The translations under genes were made by a program, and so were the position numbers. From contig NZ_JAGOPN010000019.1 of NCBI RefSeq assembly GCF_017991995.1, positions 1 through 64,000 of the forward strand: a stretch of 64,000 nt of DNA. Direction: 5' to 3'. The notes below the pieces were generated by a model. It had not been told where the DNA came from and did not search any database. It saw only the letters and a list, made by a program, of their open reading frames with translations. This DNA comes from Pseudacidovorax sp. (lineage in GTDB: Bacteria; Pseudomonadota; Gammaproteobacteria; Burkholderiales; Burkholderiaceae_C). Below are positions 1 to 8,591 of this stretch, one piece after another (positions within the stretch are counted from its first letter, which is position 1; every line of letters starts with the position of its first letter).

Positions 1-132
1 AGTGCCGAGCGCACCGCTTGGTTGCCCGCTTTCCTGCGCTACTACAACTGCGAGCGCCCGCACTGCGCTCTGGGGCACAAGCCCCCAGCCTCCCGCCTTT
101 GTGGGAACAACCTATTGCAACTCGACACCTAG
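1..132 (+). mobile_element. IS481-family transposase, C-terminal fragment
   Basis: An open frame enters from the window edge and stops at the TAG at 130-132. The visible 43 residues contain RYYNCERPH and GHKPPASRL, then a GNNLLQLDT tail. This is how the integrase (DDE) core of IS481-type transposases ends, with the RPH and P-x-SRL motifs. No terminal inverted repeat or target duplication could be recognised after the stop. Whether the element is intact cannot be told, because its 5' part lies outside the window. It borders the less GC-rich Hint/YcaO stretch and may have brought it in. Confidence 0.75.
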
Positions 133-248
133 TATCCGAGCGACGTCCAAGGCTACTAAACAAAGGAGAGAGCAATCGGATATGCGGCTAGCCGCAGGTC
201 TATTCGCCGGTGGCTTTCTACAACAGCAGATCTATAGAGGAATCAGCC

Positions 249-1013
249 ATGGGCATCATTCAAAACTCTGGCGCTGTACATGTGAACGGCAATGTGTCCG
301 CGGTGCTTGATCGGGAGTCGCAGCAGGATGATCCTGAAGGGTGGTCGATTACCACCCGGCCCTATCGGCCAGCACTGGAAACTGGGGCTATCCCACCCGA
401 ATTTCTTTGCAACACTGGGGAAAACACCTGTTATCTGGCCGGCAATCGCGTTCGGATGGCGGACGGGTCACAAAAGGCCGTCGAGCGCATCAAGATCGGT
501 GATCTTGTGCTGACGATGCAAGGTCCCGACCGGGTCCGGGCCCTGGAGCAGCCCAAACTTGGATTGTCCCGAAAAGTCATCGAACTGCGCGGCCTTGGCG
601 ATGACTGCCTCGTGATCTCAGACGAGCATCCTCTTTGGGTGCGTCGTCTGGACGCAGATGGAAAGAGCGACGACACATGGGGAACATACAACCTCAACCA
701 CCTCATGTACGAGATGCGTAACTCCATCGAGCCGCGGCTACCGTCGCTGCCCGTGCCCTTGCAAATCGACATTCCAGAGCAACTGGCCCACGAGACCGGT
801 TGGGTGCATGCGCAGCCGATCTACCATCACTTGGCACCATCGACGCAGTTGTACAACATCGCTACAGAGAAAGGCTGCGCGGTCTTTGTTGAAGGCTTCG
901 CAGCGTTCAGTCACTGCCTTGGCTCCCTTACCCCCGCCAATGGCTGGCAGGGGTTAAGTGGTCGCCCCGCCGCGCAAGACCTGTTGAGAAAGCTTGAGCT
1001 TCACTCCGCCTGA
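249..1013 (+). CDS. Hint (intein/hedgehog-like autoprocessing) domain protein
   Basis: 254 residues. I chose the ATG at 249 because AGAGGA sits 7 bases upstream; a GTG at 210 in the same frame lacks this. Residues 1-60 are a short N-terminal segment without recognisable fold. Residues 61-223 look like a Hint domain: CYLAGNRVRMADG with Cys61 as the splice/cleavage Cys, then IKIGDLV, a block-B-like ISDEHPLW with His127, and an ending AAFSHC with His222-Cys223 in place of the usual His-Asn. A 31-residue tail follows. Hint domains cut or splice their own backbone through a thioester. The stop overlaps the next gene start (TGATG), so it is translationally coupled to the YcaO-like gene. Base composition is visibly less GC-rich than the rest of the window. 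What it releases is unknown; the short N-segment could be a peptide precursor (inference). Confidence 0.6.
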   Translation: MGIIQNSGAVHVNGNVSAVLDRESQQDDPEGWSITTRPYRPALETGAIPPEFLCNTGENTCYLAGNRVRMADGSQKAVERIKIGDLVLTMQGPDRVRALEQPKLGLSRKVIELRGLGDDCLVISDEHPLWVRRLDADGKSDDTWGTYNLNHLMYEMRNSIEPRLPSLPVPLQIDIPEQLAHETGWVHAQPIYHHLAPSTQLYNIATEKGCAVFVEGFAAFSHCLGSLTPANGWQGLSGRPAAQDLLRKLELHSA

Positions 1014-2272
1014 TGCTCATGACGTCCGCGCGCGGAACTTCACCACTTCTGCGCTTGGGAAAGATCCTCAAGCATGGTTCACGCTGCTTGATTGTGGAGA
1101 AGGCGGATGGAAAAGCAGAGATTCAAGCGCCGGCTAGGGTGTTGAACGCACTGATTCACGTGGGCGACGGCTCCCGCTCACGCTCCGAAATTGAAGCAGA
1201 GTTGGTTGCACGGACTGCTTGGCCATTTGTGTCTGGGTTTCTGGATGGCCTGCTTCTTCAAGGGGCGATGACGACGGATGGCCCGGCCGCAGTGCAGCCG
1301 CGGCGAGCGGCCATCCAATTGACGTCGCTTGACCCACAACTGCCAGCAGCAGTCACCGACCTTGGCTTCAAGTCCTTTCAAGCGACGGTCATGGGCTCCG
1401 CCGCACCTCTGGCAATGGGGTTCGGCCGGTCAGCAGAGGCGCAAATGGCCATGGATATCGCACGCTCCGAGGCATGCGAAAGGTACGCGTACCGCCATCC
1501 TCCGCGAGCGATCCGCGTTTGTAAATCCTCGGAATTGCCGCGCCACATGAGTCCTCTGACGCTGATTCAGTACGCGCCGGAACAGTACAGGAATCCAGCA
1601 CTGGCCCTGAAGCCGTATTCAAGTAGCGATCAACATCCCTGGTTGAAGGCAACTCAGCTTCAGGACGATCAGCCCACGTGGTGTCATGCTCAACTGGTCT
1701 ACGACGTGCGCTCCTCCCATGGGGAAGCGCCAGATTGCGCGCTCATGTGGCCGACCACCTCTGGTTGTGCAAGCGACGTAAACGTGCACCTCGCCATTGA
1801 GAGGGCGGGGTTGGAGGTCGTCGAGCGCGACGCCCTGGCAAGACATTGGCTCGCGCAGAAGCCATCGCATTCCATCCTGCGGAAGACGCTGCCACCCATC
1901 GTCCGCGAGTTGCTGCGACACGCCGAAGGGCAGTCGCTGGAGGTGGATGGCCGGATCGGCCTTGACGCAACAGAGGGGCTGTTCGGCAAGCCCCTCGAAA
2001 GCCTCGGTGCGCTGGGGCGGAGCCGACGACTCCGCCCTGGCACTGCGCTCATTCGCGCACGTTCGCGAACTTCACCAACTCGGCGTACTTGGCCGTGTCC
2101 TCCTGCATCAGCCGCGCCAGGTCTTCCTTGCCCGTGGCGGGGATCGAGCCGCCGTCCTCCAGGCGCCGGCGCATGCCGGGGTCGGTCAGGCCGGCCTGCA
2201 GCGCCTCGCGCAGCTTCTGCGCGAGCGGGGCCGGAAAGTGCTTCGGGCCGGCCAGCGCAAACCAGCCATTGA
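1013..2272 (+). CDS. YcaO-like cyclodehydratase, C-terminus lost (probably broken)
   Basis: The start overlaps the Hint gene stop by one base. Residues about 15-90 resemble the small winged-helix (PqqD/RRE-like) peptide-binding domains seen at the front of RiPP enzymes. Residues about 125-300 carry YcaO signatures: MGFGRSAEAQ, SEACERYAYRH and LEVVERDALARHWL. These match the ATP/Mg-binding Glu-rich blocks of YcaO, which activates amide backbones to make azolines or related groups. Homology stops near residue 330 (about 2005-2045). The remaining frame is Arg/Pro-rich and is simply antisense to the Bug gene at 2049-3044, so the last third of the YcaO domain is missing. A deletion or recombination junction at about 2000-2048 is the simplest reading. 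Another frame at 2009-2048 gives GGADDSALALRSF, which might be a frameshifted scrap of the lost part. Confidence 0.65.
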   Translation: MLMTSARGTSPLLRLGKILKHGSRCLIVEKADGKAEIQAPARVLNALIHVGDGSRSRSEIEAELVARTAWPFVSGFLDGLLLQGAMTTDGPAAVQPRRAAIQLTSLDPQLPAAVTDLGFKSFQATVMGSAAPLAMGFGRSAEAQMAMDIARSEACERYAYRHPPRAIRVCKSSELPRHMSPLTLIQYAPEQYRNPALALKPYSSSDQHPWLKATQLQDDQPTWCHAQLVYDVRSSHGEAPDCALMWPTTSGCASDVNVHLAIERAGLEVVERDALARHWLAQKPSHSILRKTLPPIVRELLRHAEGQSLEVDGRIGLDATEGLFGKPLESLGALGRSRRLRPGTALIRARSRTSPTRRTWPCPPASAAPGLPCPWRGSSRRPPGAGACRGRSGRPAAPRAASARAGPESASGRPAQTSH

Positions 2273-3044
2273 GTTCATAGCCCTTGAGCAGCGGGTGCTC
2301 GCCCAGCGCCGGCACCTGCGGCAGCGTCGGAAAGCGCTGGGCCGAGGTGATGCCCAGGGGAACGAGCCGGCCGCTGGCGATGAAGGGCGCCGCCGCCGTG
2401 GGCGAGAGCATGGCGAAGTCCAGCGCGCCGCCCACCAGGTCGGTGGTGAGCGGCCCGGTGCCGCGGTACGGGATGTGCGTCATGAAGATGCCTGCGCGCT
2501 GCTTGAGCAGCTCGCCTGCGAAGTGCAGCGTGGAGCCGACGCCCGAGCTGCCATAGCTGTACTTGCCCGGGCTGCGCTTGACCAGGGCGATCAGCTGGTC
2601 GATGTTCTTCACGCCGGTGTGCGGCGCCGCGACGAAGAGCACTGGGGCCGTGGCGATCAGCGCGATGGGCGAGAGGTCGGTCAGCGGGCTGTAGCGCTGC
2701 GACGGGTTGACCAGCGCCGTCGCCGCCATCTCGTTGCTCGATCCGGCCAGCAGCGTGTAGCCGTCCGGGCGGCTGGCGGCCACGCGCTGGGCGGCCAGCA
2801 CGCCGGCGGCGCCCGGCAGGTTGTCGATCACCACCGAGCCGCCGAGCCGGGCCGACAGGATGTCCGCCGCCACGCGGGCCGCCATGTCGACCGAGCCGCC
2901 CGGCGCGTAGCCCACCACCATGCGGATCGGCCGGGTCGGATAGGCGTCCTGGGCGAGGGCGAGCGATGCGGCCGGGCAGAGCGCGGCGCCGCCCAGGGCG
3001 CCCAGCAGGCGCCGGCGGGTGACGGAAGAAGGGGGGGAGGTCAT
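2049..3044 (-). CDS. Bug/TctC-family periplasmic solute receptor
   Basis: 331 residues. A twin-Arg-like export signal (TRRRLLGALGGAAL, then a cut near LALAQ-DA) is followed by the family start YPTRPIRMVVGYAPGGSVD, the VVIDNLPGAAG loop, ASRPDGYTLL, SYGSSGVGS and THIPYRGTGP. Bug proteins are Venus-flytrap receptors that capture carboxylates or similar small anions. Most are not encoded with membrane partners, and none is seen here. It lies 42 bp downstream of the M20 amidohydrolase on the same strand, so the two are probably co-transcribed and the receptor may bind an N-acyl amino acid or its product (inference). The C-terminus (EDTAKYAELVKFANVRE) is complete. Confidence 0.92.
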   Translation of the reverse strand: MTSPPSSVTRRRLLGALGGAALCPAASLALAQDAYPTRPIRMVVGYAPGGSVDMAARVAADILSARLGGSVVIDNLPGAAGVLAAQRVAASRPDGYTLLAGSSNEMAATALVNPSQRYSPLTDLSPIALIATAPVLFVAAPHTGVKNIDQLIALVKRSPGKYSYGSSGVGSTLHFAGELLKQRAGIFMTHIPYRGTGPLTTDLVGGALDFAMLSPTAAAPFIASGRLVPLGITSAQRFPTLPQVPALGEHPLLKGYELNGWFALAGPKHFPAPLAQKLREALQAGLTDPGMRRRLEDGGSIPATGKEDLARLMQEDTAKYAELVKFANVRE

Positions 3045-3086
3045 GGCAGTGCGAAGCGGAAGAGAAAAAGGGGCGGTGCGGCCGCG

Positions 3087-4304
3087 TCAGCGTTGCGGCG
3101 CCAGGAAGCGGCGCACCAGCTCCACCCAGTAGCTGGCAGCGATGGGCAGGATGGCGTCGTTGAAGTCGTAGCCTGGGTTGTGGACCATGCAGCCGCCGGT
3201 GTGGTGGTGCTCGCCCACGCCGTTGCCGACGATGAGGTAGCTGCCCGGGCAGTGCTCGAGCATGAAGGAGAAGTCCTCGCTGCCGGTCAGCGGCGCCAGG
3301 TCGTGCAGCAGGCCGTCCTCGCCCAGCCAGTCCGCCGCGACCTGCCGGGCGAAGCGCGTGGAGGCCACGTCGTTGACCAGCGCGGGGTAGCGCCAGTGGT
3401 AGTCCACCTCGGCCTGCACGCCCAGCGTGGCGGCCTGCGACTGCACCAGCGCGGTGATGCGCTCGCGCAGCATGGCGCGGATCTCGGGCCGGTAGGCGCG
3501 CACCGTCAGGCGCATCGTGACGGTGCCGGGAATGACGTTGGGCGCATCGCCGCCGTGGATGGCGCCGACCGACACCACGGCCATCTCGCGCGGATCCACG
3601 TTGCGCGACACGATGGTCTGCAGCGCCACGACGATGTGCGCGGCGGCCACCACCGGGTCGGTCGCCAGGTGCGGTGCCGAGCCATGGCCACCGCGGCCGC
3701 TCACGGTCACATGTACCGTGTCCGACGAGGCCATGAACGGCCCTTCCCTGAAGCCCAGCTTGCCGGCCGGAAAGCCGGGCATGTTGTGCAGGGCGAAGAT
3801 GGCGTCGCAGGGAAAGCGCTCGAACAGTCCTTCCTCCACCATCCGGCGGCCGCCGCCCAGGCCTTCCTCGGCAGGCTGGAAGACCAGGTGCAGCGTGCCG
3901 TCGAAGTCGGCCTGCTGCGCGATGACGCGCGCTGCAGCCAGCAGGATGCTGGTGTGGCCGTCATGGCCGCATGCGTGCATCTTGCCGGCCACCTGACTCG
4001 CATAGGGCAGGCCGGTGGTCTCCTGGATCGGCAGCGCATCCATGTCGGCGCGCAGGCCCAGGCGGCGCGTGCCCTGGCCCTTGCGCAGCGTGCCCACCAC
4101 GCCGGTGCCGGCCAGGCCGCGGTGCACCTCGTAGCCCCAGGCCGCCAGACGCTCGGCCACCAGATCGCTGGTGGCATGTTCCTCGTAGGCCAGCTCCGGG
4201 TGGGCATGGATGCGCTGGCGCAGCGCCACCATCTCCGGTGCGATGTCGCGCACTTCGGGGGGCACATGGTCCAGGGCAGCGGCGGTCTCGATTTCGAATG
4301 GCAT
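3087..4304 (-). CDS. M20-family metallo-amidohydrolase (hippurate-hydrolase-like)
   Basis: 405 residues, usual length for the M20D amidohydrolases. Visible blocks are HAHPELAYEEHAT, LRADMDALPI, MHACGHDGHTSILL (di-metal Cys/His/Asp site), FQPAEEGLGGGRRM and TGSEDFSFMLEHCPGSY, with an HNPGYDFND ending. Family members cleave N-acyl amino acids (hippurate, N-acetyl-amino acids, indole-acetyl-amino acids) in the cytoplasm; the acyl and amino acid here cannot be told. It shares a strand with the Bug receptor downstream and is divergent from the LysR gene at 4412, which is its likely regulator. Confidence 0.92.
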   Translation of the reverse strand: MPFEIETAAALDHVPPEVRDIAPEMVALRQRIHAHPELAYEEHATSDLVAERLAAWGYEVHRGLAGTGVVGTLRKGQGTRRLGLRADMDALPIQETTGLPYASQVAGKMHACGHDGHTSILLAAARVIAQQADFDGTLHLVFQPAEEGLGGGRRMVEEGLFERFPCDAIFALHNMPGFPAGKLGFREGPFMASSDTVHVTVSGRGGHGSAPHLATDPVVAAAHIVVALQTIVSRNVDPREMAVVSVGAIHGGDAPNVIPGTVTMRLTVRAYRPEIRAMLRERITALVQSQAATLGVQAEVDYHWRYPALVNDVASTRFARQVAADWLGEDGLLHDLAPLTGSEDFSFMLEHCPGSYLIVGNGVGEHHHTGGCMVHNPGYDFNDAILPIAASYWVELVRRFLAPQR

Positions 4305-4411
4305 GGGGTCGTCCTTTGCGGAGCCAGTCTAGGAGTGCCTTTGCCGCATCGACAGACAGGCATTGCCCGTCACTGCGTGGCGGCGCCTGTCGCTTCGCAT
4401 AATCGCGGCCC

Positions 4412-5404
4412 ATGAAGCTGCATCAGCTGCGCTACCTCGTCGCAGTCGCCTCCGAGGGCGGCATCCGCGCCGCCGCCCGGTCGCTCGGCGTGACGCAGGC
4501 GACCGTCACCCAGGGCCTGCGCGAACTCGAGGCGCATGCGCAGGTGGCGCTGATCGCGCGCCGCGGCAGCCACGTCGCCCTCACGCCCGCCGGCCAGGCG
4601 CTGCTCGCGCATGCGCAGCGCATGCTGTCCGAGATGCGTCAGGCCGAAGGCATGCTGGCCCGCCATCGCGACACGGGCGCGCCGCAGCGGCTGGCGCTGG
4701 CCATCACGCCCTGGGTGGCGCAGACCCTGCTGCCGCGGGTGCTGCCCGCCTTCCGGCAGGAGCTGCCCCATGTGCAGCTGGAGATGTTCGATGGCCTGTC
4801 GGCACTGGGCTACCCGCGCCTGCGCGAAGGCAGCCTCGACCTGTTGATCGGCCGCCTCGGCCCCACCGAGTCGATGCAGGGCCTGCATGCGCAGCCCATG
4901 TTCCGCTACGAGATGACGGTGGTGGCGCGTCGCGGCCATCCACGCGCCGCGGCCCGTTCGATGGCCGAACTGCTGGACGAGGACTGGGTGCTGAACTTCA
5001 CCGCCGGCGAGCGTGTGAACCTGCTGGACAACCTGTTCGTGCAGCACGGCCTGGCGCCGCCCGTGCACCGCATCCAGCTGGCGCATTCGGCCTCGCTGAT
5101 GCTGGGCCTGGTGCGCAAGACCGACATGCTGACCTTCTGCCCATGGCCCCTGGTGGAGGGCGATGCGCTGCGCGATGAGGTCGTCGCGCTGCCGCTGCGC
5201 GAGCGCTTCCACAGCCATGTGGTGGGGCTGGTGCGCCGCTCGCACGAAGGTCTTTCGCATGCCGCGGGCCGCTTCGTCGCCCACTTCCAGGGGCAGTTGG
5301 CGGGCTGGATGTCCTCGGACGAACCCGAACTGCGCCGGGTGCTGCACTCGGTGGAGTTCGTGGGCGAGTGGCCCGCCGACGGCCCGGCGCCCGGGCGCGA
5401 CTGA
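4412..5404 (+). CDS. LysR-family transcriptional regulator
   Basis: 330 residues. The N-terminal winged helix-turn-helix covers about residues 1-60 (KLHQLRYLVAVASEGGIRAA, LGVTQATVTQGLRELE), followed by the periplasmic-binding-protein-like effector domain. It lies back to back with the M20 amidohydrolase (107-bp gap), the usual layout for a LysR protein controlling the divergent gene and itself. The 30-residue tail past the effector domain is unremarkable. The ligand is unknown; the M20 substrate or product is the natural candidate. Confidence 0.9.
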   Translation: MKLHQLRYLVAVASEGGIRAAARSLGVTQATVTQGLRELEAHAQVALIARRGSHVALTPAGQALLAHAQRMLSEMRQAEGMLARHRDTGAPQRLALAITPWVAQTLLPRVLPAFRQELPHVQLEMFDGLSALGYPRLREGSLDLLIGRLGPTESMQGLHAQPMFRYEMTVVARRGHPRAAARSMAELLDEDWVLNFTAGERVNLLDNLFVQHGLAPPVHRIQLAHSASLMLGLVRKTDMLTFCPWPLVEGDALRDEVVALPLRERFHSHVVGLVRRSHEGLSHAAGRFVAHFQGQLAGWMSSDEPELRRVLHSVEFVGEWPADGPAPGRD

Positions 5405-5634
5405 GCGACCAAGCCGCAGCCCCGTGGCCGCGGTCGCGCCCCAGGCGTGTGCGCGGCGCCCTGCCTTGGGGGAGCCCCGTGGGTCGCCCTGCGGCTCACG
5501 CCGGCTTTGGCGCACCGCCGTGCACCGAAGCACGGGGGGCATGCGGGCATGACTCCTGCATACCCCTCCAGTCTGGCGAACCGGTATCGCATCGCCGTCC
5601 CTGCAAGATTCGCGAAGTTCCGCCTTCAAATGTC

Positions 5635-5652
5635 TTATTGACAGAACAATAA
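5635..5652. promoter_or_regulatory. Inverted repeat, probable GntR/HutC operator
   Basis: TTATTG-N6-CAATAA is a perfect dyad with 6-bp arms, overlapping the -35 hexamer of the promoter at 5638-5667. AT-rich dyads of this size are typical GntR-family operators. Its place directly ahead of the regulator gene suggests autorepression. Confidence 0.5.
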
Positions 5653-5667
5653 AACGGCTCCTACGAT
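5638..5667 (+). promoter_or_regulatory. Sigma-70-type promoter of the GntR gene and operon
   Basis: A consensus -35 TTGACA (5638-5643) is followed by an 18-bp spacer and a -10 TACGAT (5662-5667). Initiation would fall at about 5673-5676, on or just before the ATG at 5676. No Shine-Dalgarno sequence lies ahead of that ATG, so the transcript may be leaderless. Confidence 0.5.
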
Positions 5668-5675
5668 CATTTCCC

Positions 5676-6455
5676 ATGTCCTCGGCGCTGCCGCTTCCCA
5701 AGTACCACCGCATCTACCTCGTGCTCCGGCAGCAGCTAGAGGAGGGCGCCTTCGAAGCGGGGCTGCCGGGCGAACATGCCTTGATGGAGCAGTTCGAGGT
5801 CTCCCGCGTCACGGTGCGCAAGGCGCTGGAGCGCCTGTCCGGCGAGGGCCTCATCAAGCGCGAGCCCGGCCGCGGCACGCGGCCCACGACGGCCAATGCC
5901 TCCGTCGCCGCGCCTGACCGCACGCCGCTCACCGGCCTGCTCGAGAACCTCGTCACCATGGGCCTGAAGACCTCGGTGAAGGTGCTCGATGTGGCGGGCA
6001 TCACCGCCTCCGAGGCGGTGGCGCAGGCGCTGGCCATCCCGGTCGGGGCCGAGGTGCAGAAGGCGGTGCGCGTGCGCAGCACGCGCGAGGGGCCGCTGTC
6101 GCTCATCACCACCTATGTGCCCCAGGCGCTGGCGCAGGGCTTCGGCCGCCGCGAGCTGGCGCGCAAGCCCATCCTGCTGCTGCTGGAGGAGTCGGGCGTG
6201 CGCGTGGGCCGGGCGCACCAGAGCATCTCGGCCCGGCTGGCCGACGCCCACACGGCCGAGCACCTCGACGTGTCGGTCGGCACGGCGCTGCTGGCCGTGC
6301 GCCGCCTCATCTACGACGTGGACGACCGGCCTGTGCAATGGCTGCACGGCCTGTACCGGCCCGACCGCTACGAGTACCAGATGGAGCTGTCCCGCGTTGG
6401 CGACATCGACGCCAAGGTGTGGGTCAGCAAGGACGCTTCCGCCCGCTTTTCCTGA
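5676..6455 (+). CDS. GntR-family regulator, HutC subfamily (UTRA domain)
   Basis: 259 residues. The GntR winged helix occupies about residues 5-75 (YHRIYLVLRQQLEEGAF, FEVSRVTVRKALERL, IKREPGRGT). A UTRA effector domain follows at about 95-250, ending WLHGLYRPDRYEYQM. HutC-type proteins repress catabolic operons until a small ligand binds. The gene is 25 bp upstream of the ABC receptor gene on the same strand and heads the long operon that ends at 19576, so it is the obvious regulator of it. No Shine-Dalgarno sequence is visible before the ATG. Confidence 0.9.
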   Translation: MSSALPLPKYHRIYLVLRQQLEEGAFEAGLPGEHALMEQFEVSRVTVRKALERLSGEGLIKREPGRGTRPTTANASVAAPDRTPLTGLLENLVTMGLKTSVKVLDVAGITASEAVAQALAIPVGAEVQKAVRVRSTREGPLSLITTYVPQALAQGFGRRELARKPILLLLEESGVRVGRAHQSISARLADAHTAEHLDVSVGTALLAVRRLIYDVDDRPVQWLHGLYRPDRYEYQMELSRVGDIDAKVWVSKDASARFS

Positions 6456-6479
6456 CATCGACCCACGAAGGAGTTCGCC

Positions 6480-7694
6480 GTGACCCAGCCCACCCGCAAC
6501 CGTCGCCAGTTCATCGCCCAGTCGGCCGCCGCCGCGTCCGCGCTCGCCTTGCCGACCATCGGCGGTGCCCAGCCGCGCAGCATCAAGGTCGGCGTGCTGC
6601 ACCCGGTCACCGGGGCGCTCGCCTATTCGGGCCAGCAGTGCCGGGCTGGCGCGCTCATGGCCATCGAGGACATCAACAAGGCCGGTGGCATCAAGTCGCT
6701 CGGCGGTGCGCGCCTCGAAGCCCTGCTGGGCGATGCCCAGTCGCAGCCGCAGGCCGGCGCGGCCGAGGTCGAGAAGATGAACGAGGCCGGCGTGTCCGCC
6801 GTGGTCGGCGCCTTCGCCTCGGCCATCTGCCTGGCCACCACGCAGGCCGCCGCCAAGTACAACCTGCCGCACATCGTGGACGTGGGCGTGGCCGACCAGA
6901 TCGTCGAGCGCGGCCTGAAGAACACCTTCCGCTTCGGCCCCGGCTACAAGGCCGTGACCGATCTGGCCATGTCCAACCTGCACGTGCTCAACAGCGTGGC
7001 GGGCAAGCCGGCCAAGACCGTGATGATCATCCACGAGGAGTCGCTCTTCGGCACCGGCACGGCCAACCTGCTGTCGCGCGAACTGCCGGGCTATGGCTTC
7101 GAGGTGAAGGAAGTCATCAAGCACGCCAACCCCACGCGCGACTTCAACAACATCGTGCTGCGCATCAAGTCCGTCAACCCGGACATCGTGATCCCGGCCA
7201 ACTACTACAACGAATACGCACTGCTGGTGCGCACCATGCAGCAGCAGCGCGTGGTGCCCAAGGCCATCTACTCGGTGCTGGGCGGCGCGGCGTCGAGCTA
7301 CAAGTTTGTGCAGGAGTTCCCCGATGCCTCGCACGGCATCATCGACTGCAACCACTGGTTCAACCCCAAGGACGCACGCGCCCAGGCGCTCAAGAAGCGG
7401 GCCGAGGCCCAGAAGCTGTACTTCAGCTATGAGCTGTTCATGACCTACACCAGCATGATGCTGCTGGCCGATGCGCTGGAGCGGGCCAAGTCCAGCGAGC
7501 GCGCGGCGCTGATCGACGCGCTGGAGAAGAGCACCTTCTCCGACCACTTCATGCCCTACGGCCCGACCAAGTTCGTCAATGGCCAGAACCAGGGCGGCCG
7601 CCCGCTGATGACGCAGGTCATCGACAAGGACATCAAGGTCATCATCCCGCGCGAATACCGCGAGGCCGAGCCCCTGTTCCCGCTCAAGGCCTGA
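6480..7694 (+). CDS. Branched-chain-amino-acid-type ABC transporter receptor (periplasmic binding protein)
   Basis: 404 residues with a GTG start preceded by GAAGGAG. A Tat-like signal (NRRQFIAQSAAAASALALP) precedes the type I periplasmic-binding fold: IKVGVLHPVTGALAYSG, AIEDINKAGGI, and a hinge region around NPTRDFNNIVLRIK. It supplies substrate to the LivHMGF genes that follow. Family members bind amino acids, amides, urea or aromatic acids. The downstream hydantoinase and hydro-lyase genes suggest a cyclic amide or dicarboxylate-type ligand (inference). Confidence 0.9.
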   Translation: MTQPTRNRRQFIAQSAAAASALALPTIGGAQPRSIKVGVLHPVTGALAYSGQQCRAGALMAIEDINKAGGIKSLGGARLEALLGDAQSQPQAGAAEVEKMNEAGVSAVVGAFASAICLATTQAAAKYNLPHIVDVGVADQIVERGLKNTFRFGPGYKAVTDLAMSNLHVLNSVAGKPAKTVMIIHEESLFGTGTANLLSRELPGYGFEVKEVIKHANPTRDFNNIVLRIKSVNPDIVIPANYYNEYALLVRTMQQQRVVPKAIYSVLGGAASSYKFVQEFPDASHGIIDCNHWFNPKDARAQALKKRAEAQKLYFSYELFMTYTSMMLLADALERAKSSERAALIDALEKSTFSDHFMPYGPTKFVNGQNQGGRPLMTQVIDKDIKVIIPREYREAEPLFPLKA

Positions 7695-7718
7695 ACGGCA
7701 CCACCAGGCTCCTTTTCC

Positions 7719-8591
7719 ATGTTCGATCTGTCGATCGTGGTGCCGTCCGTGCTGAACGGACTCACCACCGGGGCGGTCTACGCCCTCATCGCCCTGGGGC
7801 TCACGCTGATCTACGGCGTGCTGCACATCATCAACTTCGCGCACGGCGCCTCGCTGATGCTGGCGCTCTATGCCGTCTACTGGCTGCGCGCGCAGTTCGG
7901 CATCGACCCCTACCTGGCGCTGCCGCTGGTGGTGGCGGGCATGTTCGCGCTGGGCTACGTGCTGCAGCGCGGCATCATCAACCGCGCCAGCCACGGCAAG
8001 GACGAGAACATCCTGCTGGTCACGCTGGGCCTGTCGATCGTGATGGAGAACCTGGCGCTGCTGTTCTTCCGCTCCGACACGCGCACCATCGACACGCCCT
8101 ACACGCTGACGACGCTGCAGATCGGCCCGGCCTTCATCGCGCTGCCCAAGCTCATCGCCTTCGGCGGTGCGCTGGCCGGGGCGGCCGTGCTGCTGTGGAT
8201 CGTCAAGGCCACCGACCTGGGCCGCGCGATCCGCGCCGTGGCCAAGGAGAAGCAGGGCGCGCGCCTGATGGGCATCGACGTCGACCATGTCTACGCCATG
8301 AGCTTCGGCATCGGCCTGGCCTGCCTGGGCGCGGCCGCCTGCTTCCTGCTGCCGGCCTACTACGTCAACCCGCAGGTGGGCGGCGGCTTCGTGCTGGTGG
8401 CCTTCACCATCGTGGTGCTGGGCGGCATGGGCAGCTTCGCAGGCGCGCTGGTGGGCGGGCTGCTGATCGGCGTGGTCGAGTCGCTGGGCGGCCTCTTCCT
8501 GGGCGAGTCGCTGGGGCAGATCGGCATCTTCCTCATCTTCATCGCGGTGCTGCTGTTCCGTCCCCAGGGCCTCTTCGGAAGCAAGGCATGA
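7719..8591 (+). CDS. livH: Branched-chain-type ABC transporter permease LivH
   Basis: 290 residues, strongly hydrophobic, about eight membrane spans. LivH hallmarks are LNGLTTGAVYALIALGLTLIYG near the N-terminus, INFAHGASLML, the cytoplasmic loop with KATDLGRAIRAVAKEKQGARLMGID, and the VLGGMGSFAGALVGGLLIG segment. It forms the inner-membrane channel with LivM. Its stop overlaps the livM start (ATGA). Confidence 0.95.
   Translation: MFDLSIVVPSVLNGLTTGAVYALIALGLTLIYGVLHIINFAHGASLMLALYAVYWLRAQFGIDPYLALPLVVAGMFALGYVLQRGIINRASHGKDENILLVTLGLSIVMENLALLFFRSDTRTIDTPYTLTTLQIGPAFIALPKLIAFGGALAGAAVLLWIVKATDLGRAIRAVAKEKQGARLMGIDVDHVYAMSFGIGLACLGAAACFLLPAYYVNPQVGGGFVLVAFTIVVLGGMGSFAGALVGGLLIGVVESLGGLFLGESLGQIGIFLIFIAVLLFRPQGLFGSKA

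Noticed and set aside
2009-2048. Frameshifted YcaO continuation (GGADDSALALRSF)
   Set aside because: Short, and directly followed by Bug antisense; too little to claim a frameshift over a deletion junction.
1797-4415. Plus-strand open frame of 872 codons over Bug and M20 genes
   Set aside because: Ala/Arg/Gly/His-rich translation without domains, antisense to two well-supported genes.
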